Shown in pieces: positions 40,777 to 47,255 of a stretch of DNA of 64,000 nt. This stretch comes from JACVRW01 sp040509755. Its GTDB lineage: Bacteria > Actinomycetota > Thermoleophilia > Solirubrobacterales > Thermoleophilaceae. Numbering within the stretch: the stretch's first letter is position 1; every line of letters begins with the position of its first letter. The notes under the pieces were generated by a model. The model worked only from the letters and a program-made list of their open reading frames with translations. It was not told where the DNA came from and did not search any database. A program made the translations under genes and the position numbers. The stretch covers positions 1 through 64,000 of the forward strand of contig JBEVKF010000023.1 in NCBI GenBank assembly GCA_040509755.1, read 5' to 3'.

Positions 40777-41531
40777 GGGTCGTGGCGACCTACTCGATCA
40801 AGGGCGGGGTCGGGAAGACCTCCGCAGCCGTCAACCTCGCCGCGCTCGCCGCGCGCGACGGCCGCCGCACACTGCTGTGGGACCTCGATCCCCAGGGGGC
40901 CGCTTCGTTCTTGCTCCGGGTCAAGCCGAAGGTCAAGGGCGGCGGGCGGAGGCTCGTCCGCGGGCGGCGCGATCCACTTGACGTCTTGAAGGGAACGGAC
41001 GTGGAGGGCCTGGATCTGCTGCCGGCGGACTTCTCGTATCGCCATCTGGACCTCGTGCTCGACAAGTCGAAGAAGCCGCTGCGCGGCCTCGGACGCGTGC
41101 TGGCGCCGTTGGCGGACGGATATGACCTGGCGATCCTGGACTGCGCGCCATCGATCTCGCTCGTGTCGGAGAGCGTCTTTGACGCAGCCGACCTGCTGCT
41201 CGTACCGCTGGTGCCGTCCACGCTCTCGGTCCGAACGCTCGAGCAGCTGTATGCGTTCCTGGCCAAGCAAACCGGGCACGTGCCGGCCGTGCTCGCGTTC
41301 TTCTCGATGGTCGACCGGCGCAAGCGACTCCATCGCGAGCTCGTGGGCTCCCTGCCCGCCGAGTTTCCGGGAGTGGGCGAGACGATCGTGCCGTCGGCCA
41401 GCGTGGTGGAGCAGATGGGCCCGAGGCGGGCGCCGGTGGTCGTGAGCCATCCGGCCGCCCCCGCCGCCCAGGCGTACGTTGCGCTATGGGCGGAGGTGCG
41501 CGGCGCGCTGGACGGGGACGTTGAGCCCTGA
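40773..41531 (+). CDS. ParA/MinD-type ATPase
   Basis: Protein of 252 residues. Deviant Walker A YSIKGGVGKTSAAVNLAALA (signature Lys near residue 10), Walker A' LLWDLDPQGAAS, and Walker B LAILDCAPSISLVSESV. Length and motifs match small ParA/Soj ATPases that position DNA or protein cargo on the nucleoid. No ParB gene or parS-like site is seen nearby, which argues against chromosome partitioning. It overlaps the CHAD gene by four bases and the nucleoside hydrolase gene by 11. Inference: it positions the CHAD protein or a polyphosphate granule. Confidence 0.9.
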   Translation: MRVVATYSIKGGVGKTSAAVNLAALAARDGRRTLLWDLDPQGAASFLLRVKPKVKGGGRRLVRGRRDPLDVLKGTDVEGLDLLPADFSYRHLDLVLDKSKKPLRGLGRVLAPLADGYDLAILDCAPSISLVSESVFDAADLLLVPLVPSTLSVRTLEQLYAFLAKQTGHVPAVLAFFSMVDRRKRLHRELVGSLPAEFPGVGETIVPSASVVEQMGPRRAPVVVSHPAAPAAQAYVALWAEVRGALDGDVEP

Positions 41532-42477
41532 GAAGAGCACCCCGGCGATCCTGGACTGCGACCCCGGGCACGACGACATGGTCGCGATCATGCTCGGGGC
41601 GGCCGATCCGCGGATCGACCTGCTCGCCATCACCACCGTCGCGGGCAACGGCACGCTCGAACGCACGACCCACAACGCCCGAGCGGTCTGCACCCTGGCC
41701 GGCATCCGCAACGTCCCGATAGCCGCCGGCGCGCCGGGGCCGCTGGCCGGGACCCTGCGCACCGCGGCGCACGTCCATGGCGAGTCGGGCCTCGGCGGCG
41801 CGGAGCTCCCGAAGCCCGACGTGGAGGTCACCGGCGAGCACGCCGTGGACCTGATTTCACGAGTGCTGCGCGAAAGCGCCGCGCCCGTCACGCTCGTGGC
41901 GACGGGACCGCTCACGAACGTCGCCCTGCTGCTCCGGGCGCACCCCGACGTGGCGCCGCGCATCCGCGAGATCGTCTTCATGGGCGGCTCGACCGACGTC
42001 GGCAACGTCGAGCCCTTGGGCGAGTTCAACATCGTCGTCGATCCCGAGGCGGCGGATGAGGTTCTCTCGAGCGGCCTGCCGGTGACGATGTGCGGGCTCA
42101 ACGTCACCCACCAAGCCCTGGCGACCGACGCCGTCCTGAACCGCCTCCGTGCGCTCGACACGCCGCTGGCGGACACGGTCGTGCTGCTGCTGGAGTTCTT
42201 CGCCGACCGCTACCGCGACATCTGGGGCCTGCCCGCGCCGCCGGTGCACGACCCCGTCGCCGTCGCGCGCGTGATCGATCGAGGGCTCGTGCGCTGCGAG
42301 GACGCGCATGTCGCGGTAGAGCTCCACGGGACCCATACCCGTGGGGCAACCGTCTGCGATCGCTTCGGCGTGCGCGGCCGTTCCCCGAATGCCAAGGTGG
42401 CGATCGACCTCGACGCGCCGGGCTTCTGGGACCTCGTCGTCGCGGCTGTGGACAGCCTCGGCAAATCCCTGCGATGA
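41521..42477 (+). CDS. Nucleoside hydrolase
   Basis: Protein of 318 residues of the inosine-uridine-preferring nucleoside hydrolase fold, cleaving ribonucleosides to base and ribose. The calcium-binding signature DCDPGHDDMVAIMLG lies at the N-terminus. Further landmarks are ITTVAGNGTLERTTHNARAV, VTLVATGPLTNVALLLRAHP, EIVFMGGSTDVGNVEPLGEF (with NIVVDPEAA) and VHDPVAVARVID with the catalytic His region. TTG 41521 overlaps the ParA stop and places the signature at residue ~10, as in relatives. The ribokinase gene follows with a four-base overlap and would use the ribose released. Confidence 0.88.
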   Translation: MSPEKSTPAILDCDPGHDDMVAIMLGAADPRIDLLAITTVAGNGTLERTTHNARAVCTLAGIRNVPIAAGAPGPLAGTLRTAAHVHGESGLGGAELPKPDVEVTGEHAVDLISRVLRESAAPVTLVATGPLTNVALLLRAHPDVAPRIREIVFMGGSTDVGNVEPLGEFNIVVDPEAADEVLSSGLPVTMCGLNVTHQALATDAVLNRLRALDTPLADTVVLLLEFFADRYRDIWGLPAPPVHDPVAVARVIDRGLVRCEDAHVAVELHGTHTRGATVCDRFGVRGRSPNAKVAIDLDAPGFWDLVVAAVDSLGKSLR

Positions 42478-43436
42478 GCGGCGCGGCGCAGCTCGTGGTC
42501 ATTGGTTCGCTCAACACCGACCTGGTCGTGAGCGTCGGATCGCTGCCCGCACCGGGCGAGACCGTGACCGGCGGCTCGTTCGAGATGGCCGGCGGTGGCA
42601 AGGGCGCCAACCAGGCGGTTGCGGCCGCACGCGCCGGTACTTCGGTGGCGATCATCGGAGCCGTCGGGGCAGACGACTTCGGGGCGCGTCTGATCGCAGA
42701 GCTCCTCACTGAGGGAGTCGACACCGCTGGGGTGACCGCAGTGCCGCGGGCCAGAACGGGGGTCGCCGGGATCGTGGTCGACGAGCAAGGCGAGAACCAG
42801 ATCGCCGTGGCGTCAGGCGCGAACCATGAGCTGCGCCCGAGCGATGTGGAACAGGCATTCGAAGGGCTCGACCTTTCGCGCGCAAGGTGCGCGCTCTTCA
42901 GCTTCGAGGTCGAGGACAAGGTGGTGCTGGCCGGCGCCGCGCTTGCCGCCGAGCGCGGCATGGCGCTCGTGGTCAACCCCGCGCCGGCGCGCCGGCTGCC
43001 GGCTGCTCTGGTCGAGCTTCGCCCCATGCTCGCTCCAAACCAGGGGGAGGCCGCCGAGTTGACGGGGCACGAGGATCCGGCCGCCGCGGCCGGTGCCCTG
43101 GCGAAGAGGACCGAGGCCCCGGCGCTGGTCACGGCCGGCGCGCGCGGCGTGTTTGTTGCCGCGGACGAATGCGTCACCCAGATTGAGCCTCCAACGGTGT
43201 CCGTGCGCGACACCACGGGCGCCGGGGACACATTCAACGGCGTACTCGCAGGTGGGGTGGCGCGCGGTTGGTCGCTCGACCGAGCAGCTCGCTGGGCGAC
43301 GCTCGCAGCGGCGCACTCGGTCACGAAGTCCGGCGCCCGCGGCGGCATGCCCGGTGCGAGCGAAATCGAGGCCCTCGCCTCTAGAATTGACAGTAGTTAT
43401 GGCAAGCAAGACTTGGGTTCTGGAGACGGGTACTAA
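42474..43436 (+). CDS. rbsK: Ribokinase
   Basis: PfkB-family kinase of 320 residues, expected to phosphorylate ribose to ribose 5-phosphate. Landmarks: VVIGSLNTDLVVSVGSLPAP, GGGKGANQAVAAARAG (substrate lid), NPAPARRLPAALVELRPMLA, NQGEAAELTG, and catalytic DTTGAGDTFNGVLAGGVARG with the general-base Asp. It follows the nucleoside hydrolase with ATGA overlap, which supports nucleoside salvage (nucleoside to ribose to ribose 5-phosphate). The last 38 bases overlap the next gene. Confidence 0.9.
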   Translation: MSGAAQLVVIGSLNTDLVVSVGSLPAPGETVTGGSFEMAGGGKGANQAVAAARAGTSVAIIGAVGADDFGARLIAELLTEGVDTAGVTAVPRARTGVAGIVVDEQGENQIAVASGANHELRPSDVEQAFEGLDLSRARCALFSFEVEDKVVLAGAALAAERGMALVVNPAPARRLPAALVELRPMLAPNQGEAAELTGHEDPAAAAGALAKRTEAPALVTAGARGVFVAADECVTQIEPPTVSVRDTTGAGDTFNGVLAGGVARGWSLDRAARWATLAAAHSVTKSGARGGMPGASEIEALASRIDSSYGKQDLGSGDGY

Positions 43437-43752
43437 GGGCACCGGGGCGAACGTGGTGCCTCTCGAGAAGGTGTTGGAGAAGCCGGAGCCGGCAGATCGC
43501 CCACGGCCGCGTGAACCGGTTCCTCGGCCCGAAAGCGACGCACCTGAAAAGCGTCCAGAGCGCGCGCCGCGGACGAGACAGCCGGTCGAGAGAACGACGA
43601 ACCCGCTGCCACGGGGGCTGGTCCGCAAGCGGTCCACGGGCGAGATCGGCAAGGTCCAGGCTGTCGACGCCAAGGCCGGCACGGCGACCGTCCGCTGGCT
43701 CAAGCGGGGCGACGTGTCGACGGTCCCGCTTTCCGCCGTCACCCGCCGCTGA
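43399..43752 (+). CDS. Small basic protein, Thermoleophilia-type N-terminus
   Basis: Protein of 117 residues. The N-terminus MASKTWVLETGTKGTGANVV, then PLEKVLEKP, is one I recall as conserved in small hypothetical proteins of Thermoleophilia. The middle is a low-complexity Pro/Arg/Glu linker (~35-72). The C-terminus (RSTGEIGKVQAVDAKAGTAT, VRWLKRGDVSTVPLSAVTRR) looks like a small KOW/SH3-like barrel, a fold often used for RNA or ribosome contacts. ATG 43399 lies within the ribokinase gene (38-base overlap). Last gene of the CHAD-ParA operon. Function unknown. Confidence 0.7.
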   Translation: MASKTWVLETGTKGTGANVVPLEKVLEKPEPADRPRPREPVPRPESDAPEKRPERAPRTRQPVERTTNPLPRGLVRKRSTGEIGKVQAVDAKAGTATVRWLKRGDVSTVPLSAVTRR

Positions 43753-43863
43753 GGCAGACCCGCCCGGGTGGCGAATTCACACCCGCGCGGGCGGGGCGTG
43801 CGCACGTAGTCGGAGGCGCGCCTTGCCGCCGGCCGCGTCGGCGGCTGCGATACTGCCGCGGCG

Positions 43864-44436
43864 ATGTCCCGAGCAGACGTTGCGTCGGAGAGCGCGCGTT
43901 TGCGCCGGCGGGCGGCCGCGCAGCGGATGCCCGAGGACCGGCTCGCCGCGCGAGCGCCGACGCTATACCGCTGGCTCTCCGCTGCTCTCTGGCTGCTCGT
44001 GGTGCGCCTCCCGCCACGCTCCCGCCTACGCCGCGCTCTGCTGCTGCGCACCTGCCTGCGCGCCTACGCCGCCTTCAACCGCCGGGACCTGCCCGTCTTC
44101 CTGAGCCTGTTCGACCCCGAGGTCGTCTACGACGTCTCGCGGGTGCGCGACTGGCCCGACCAGCAGAGCTTCCACGGGCTGGCCGGCATCACCGAGATGG
44201 CACTGAACTGGTATGCCACTTGGGAGTTCTCGTTCGAGCTGCAGGAGCTGCGCGACCTCGGCCGCGACCGCTGCCTGCTGCTGAGCGAGTTCCGCATGAC
44301 CGGCGTCGAGAGCGGAGTGCCGCTCGAGCACGTGTCGTGGGCGCAGATCGGGACGGCGCGACAGGGACGCTGGGTTCGGGTCGACAACTTCACCGACCGC
44401 GACGAGGCGCTCCGCGCCGCGGGACTGTCCTCGTAG
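43864..44436 (+). CDS. SnoaL-like (NTF2-fold) protein with basic N-terminal extension
   Basis: Protein of 190 residues. The first ~65 residues are Arg-rich with one hydrophobic helix (LYRWLSAALWLLVVRLP), possibly a membrane anchor. The SnoaL domain follows: AYAAFNRRDLPVFLSLFDPE, VVYDVSRVRDWPDQQSFHGL, AGITEMALNWYATWEFSFEL and VSWAQIGTARQGRWVRVDNF. GCGATG at 43864 has no strong Shine-Dalgarno. A separate unit 111 bp after the small basic protein. Role unknown. Confidence 0.78.
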   Translation: MSRADVASESARLRRRAAAQRMPEDRLAARAPTLYRWLSAALWLLVVRLPPRSRLRRALLLRTCLRAYAAFNRRDLPVFLSLFDPEVVYDVSRVRDWPDQQSFHGLAGITEMALNWYATWEFSFELQELRDLGRDRCLLLSEFRMTGVESGVPLEHVSWAQIGTARQGRWVRVDNFTDRDEALRAAGLSS

Positions 44437-44613
44437 CCTCGAGGATCGATTGCCGGAGGCAAGCCACGAGCAGGCGGTTCGACGAGCAACCGTCTCCGCT
44501 CGGGTGCCTCAGACGCTGCTCATCCGCCCCTGCCTCGCACGACGGTCTGACTCGGCCCCCGGTCACCTATGGGGACTCCAGCCTACGCCGACGCGGTGGT
44601 CGTCAGGGCGCTG

Positions 44614-45639
44614 CTATGCGTCTGGGGAGGCGGCTGTGGGCGCGGCCGCTTCGAGCATTTCGCGCAGCTGCTCTTCGGGCAATCCGAGCGGCAACACCAA
44701 ATCGATGCTGTCGGCCCCCGCCTCGAGCCAGAGCCGGGCGGTGTCCGGCGCCTCTTCGTAGGTCCCCATCAGGGTGACCTCTCGAGCCAGCGGCTCCGCT
44801 GCCGCGGGCAGCCGCGGCGGTCCACCGCCACCGTTGGCTTCGAGCAGCGCGTCGGCCTCGCGCCCGAAGCCGAAGTGATCCCGGAGCATCCGCGGATAGA
44901 GCGGACCCATGCGCGTGAGGTACGCGAGCAGCCAACCGGCGGCGATCTGCCTGGCGGTCTCCTCGTCTTGGGCGATCGCGAGCGGGACGCTGGCGGCAAC
45001 CCGGGTCGAGGTCGGGCGCTCAGCAGCCGCCTCGCCCTCGGCCAGCAGGGCGCGACCGTCGGGGATTCTCGAGCGGGCCCAGAGGAAGGGCAGCCAGTCG
45101 TCCGCGAGCTCACCCGCCAGGCGGATGGAGGCCGGCGCAAGTGCCGCGAGGAGGATCGGGACGGGCTGTTCGGGCGGGGCGCCCAGCCGAAGCGGCCTGA
45201 CGTGCTCTCGGTCGAGCGGCAGGCGAGAGCCCTCCAGCAGCGCCCTGACAGCGAGGAGCGTGGCCCGCAGACGATCGACCGGGTGCTGCCAGGTAATGCC
45301 GTGCAGGCCCTCGACGAGTGGAGGGCTGCTTGCGCCGAGGCCGAGCGCGAAGCGGCCGTCGGACGCCCGTTGCAGACTCGCCGCGGCCATGGCGATCGCC
45401 GCCGGCGTGCGACTCCAGACCGGGAGCACGGTCGTCGCGAGCCCGATGCGAGAGGTGACTCCGGCGATCTGCGCGAGCAGCACGACGGCGTCGTGGGTCC
45501 AACCCTCGGCGGTGCCGAAACGGGAATAGCCGAGCTGCTCGGCAGCCACGGCGAGGCGGATCGTCGCCTCGCCATCGGTCTGGAACGGTGTGACGCCGGC
45601 GCCGACGCTAGAACCGCGGGGATCGTCGAGCTCCGTCAA
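44614..45639 (-). CDS. LLM class flavin-dependent oxidoreductase
   Basis: Protein of 341 residues with the luciferase-like monooxygenase TIM barrel: EQLGYSRFGTAEGWTHDAVV, TSRIGLATTVLPVWSRTPAA, DGRFALGLGASSPPLVEGLH, PVPILLAALAPASIRLAGEL, DDWLPFLW and AGADSIDLVLPLGLPEEQL. In Actinomycetota such proteins usually use coenzyme F420 or FMN. Candidate start TTG 45639 comes one base after the stop of the delta-60 repeat gene, which suggests termination-reinitiation coupling; no other start codon lies close to the conserved N-terminus. Substrate unknown. Confidence 0.82.
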   Translation of the reverse strand: MTELDDPRGSSVGAGVTPFQTDGEATIRLAVAAEQLGYSRFGTAEGWTHDAVVLLAQIAGVTSRIGLATTVLPVWSRTPAAIAMAAASLQRASDGRFALGLGASSPPLVEGLHGITWQHPVDRLRATLLAVRALLEGSRLPLDREHVRPLRLGAPPEQPVPILLAALAPASIRLAGELADDWLPFLWARSRIPDGRALLAEGEAAAERPTSTRVAASVPLAIAQDEETARQIAAGWLLAYLTRMGPLYPRMLRDHFGFGREADALLEANGGGGPPRLPAAAEPLAREVTLMGTYEEAPDTARLWLEAGADSIDLVLPLGLPEEQLREMLEAAAPTAASPDA

Positions 45640-45640
45640 C

Positions 45641-46780
45641 TCAGCCCACCAGCCGCGCCACCGCGAAGTCGTCGCCGCCCGTCCTCTGCCCGGCCACGAC
45701 GATCCGGCCGTTCGGCTGGAGCGCGACCGCGTTGCCGAACGTGGCGACCCCGAAGTCGACGGTCGCCTTCCCGGCGGCGCCGAACGTGGAGTCCGGCGAT
45801 CCGTTGGAGTTGAGGCGCGCGACCGCGACCTCCTCGTCGGCCTGCGTGTAGCCGCCGACGACGATCTTGCCGTCCGGCTGAAGAACGACATCGTGGGCGA
45901 GGTCGGCGAGCGACCCGAAGTCGATGGTCGCCGTGCCGTCTCCGTCGAACGTCGTGTCGAGCGAACCGTTTCGATTCAGGCGCGTGACGGTCATCATCGC
46001 GCTTCCGCTCGCATTGCCCACGACGACGATCCGACGGTCCGGCTGTACCAGCACGGCGTTCGCGCTGCCGCCCCCCGGCAGCGTCACGCGGCCATCGCCG
46101 TCGAAGTCCGGGTCGAGCGCGCCGCTCGCCCGCAGCCGCGCGACCACGGCGCCGGCGGCTGACGAACGGCCGGCCACGAGGATGCGCCCGTTGGCCTGCC
46201 GCGCCATCGCGAGGCCGAAGTCGTCGCCGCCGAGGTCGACCGGGGCCTTCCCGCCGGTGCCGAACGTCGTGTCCAGCGCCCCGTTCGCGTTCAGGCGCGC
46301 GACCTGGATGTTCCCGCCTTCGGGCCCCGAGAAGCCGCCGAGCAGGATCTTGCCGTTCGGGAGCACGAGCACGGCCGAGGCGCGGCTGAGCGCGCCCCAG
46401 CTGAAGGTCATCTTGCCGTCGCCGGAGAACGTGGTGTCGAGGGAGCCGTTGGGGTTCACGCGCGCGACGGCGACCCGCAGGTCCGAGGCCCCCGCGAGCA
46501 CGATCTTGCCGTCCGGCTGCAATGCCGCGCCCTGGGTGGACTCGTTGGCACCGCCGAAGTCGATCACGCGCTTCCCGGCCGATCCGAACGTGGCATCGAG
46601 CGCGCCGTTGGTGCGCAGGCGAGCGACGCAGAAGGAGCTCGCGGGACCACCGTCGCCGGCGACGACGATCCTCCCGTTGGGCTGCACCAGCACCGCGCGC
46701 GCGGCGTCGGTACCACCGAAGTCGATCGCCCTCTTCCCGTCGCCGTCGAAGCTCGTATCCAGGTCACCAGGGGCGGCCAT
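45641..46780 (-). CDS. Delta-60 repeat (beta-propeller-like) protein
   Basis: Protein of 379 residues built from seven delta-60 repeats of about 50 residues. Each opens with a GxLDxxF motif (GDLDTSF, GALDATF, GSLDTTF, GALDTTF, GALDPDF, GSLDTTF, GSPDSTF) followed by DFGG-like, LQPDGKIVVAG and VARLN elements. These form a propeller-like fold of unknown ligand. No signal peptide is visible at ATG 46780, although most relatives are secreted; an upstream in-frame extension to 46840 is basic but not signal-like. Coupled to the LLM oxidoreductase gene downstream. Confidence 0.85.
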   Translation of the reverse strand: MAAPGDLDTSFDGDGKRAIDFGGTDAARAVLVQPNGRIVVAGDGGPASSFCVARLRTNGALDATFGSAGKRVIDFGGANESTQGAALQPDGKIVLAGASDLRVAVARVNPNGSLDTTFSGDGKMTFSWGALSRASAVLVLPNGKILLGGFSGPEGGNIQVARLNANGALDTTFGTGGKAPVDLGGDDFGLAMARQANGRILVAGRSSAAGAVVARLRASGALDPDFDGDGRVTLPGGGSANAVLVQPDRRIVVVGNASGSAMMTVTRLNRNGSLDTTFDGDGTATIDFGSLADLAHDVVLQPDGKIVVGGYTQADEEVAVARLNSNGSPDSTFGAAGKATVDFGVATFGNAVALQPNGRIVVAGQRTGGDDFAVARLVG

Positions 46781-46793
46781 GCGGCGAGCGTAC

Positions 46794-47246
46794 CTAGAGC
46801 TCGAGCCGAAGCAACACCTCGTCGTCAAAGACGATCTCACCGGTTTGCTGAAAGCCGTAGCGCTCGTAGAAGGTGATCGGGCTGCCCTCGCCCTGGCCGG
46901 CGCTCGTGCTCAGCACCTCGACCCCGGGCCGCCCCCGGAAGTACTCGACGATCAGGTCGAGCGTCGCGGTGCCGAAGCCTTTGCCCTGGTAGCGCTCGTC
47001 GATGAGCAGCTTCCAGAGGTAGTGCGGGATGTAACCCGGGCCGGCGACCTCGTCGCTGATCATCACGAACCCGACCGGCTTGTCCTCGGCATAGACAGCC
47101 CAGTAGAGGGCGCGACCGTCCGCCTCTGCGGCGGCTTCGAGCAACGAGTCGGCGACGCCGCTGACGAACTGCTCCTGGCTTTGCGATACGCGCAGAGCCT
47201 CGACGGCATGCCGGTTCGATTGGTTGAGCGGACGAAGCGAAACCAC
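46794..47246 (-). CDS. GNAT family N-acetyltransferase
   Basis: Protein of 150 residues. It carries the GNAT acetyl-CoA signature LWKLLIDERYQGKGFGTATL near 80-99 (R/QxxGxG/A) and the closing TSAGQGEGSPITFYERYGFQ. The N-terminus VSLRPLNQSNRHAVEALRVS resembles spermidine/diamine acetyltransferases of the PaiA/BltD type. GTG 47246 is the natural start. It lies 9 bp after the LuxR-AAA gene stop on the same strand and may be co-transcribed. Substrate likely an amine, not proven. Confidence 0.87.
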   Translation of the reverse strand: MVSLRPLNQSNRHAVEALRVSQSQEQFVSGVADSLLEAAAEADGRALYWAVYAEDKPVGFVMISDEVAGPGYIPHYLWKLLIDERYQGKGFGTATLDLIVEYFRGRPGVEVLSTSAGQGEGSPITFYERYGFQQTGEIVFDDEVLLRLEL

Positions 47247-47255
47247 GCGCGGACC

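Noticed and set aside
40773..41531. Chromosome or plasmid partition locus
   Set aside because: No ParB gene, no parS-like inverted repeats and no replication genes nearby.
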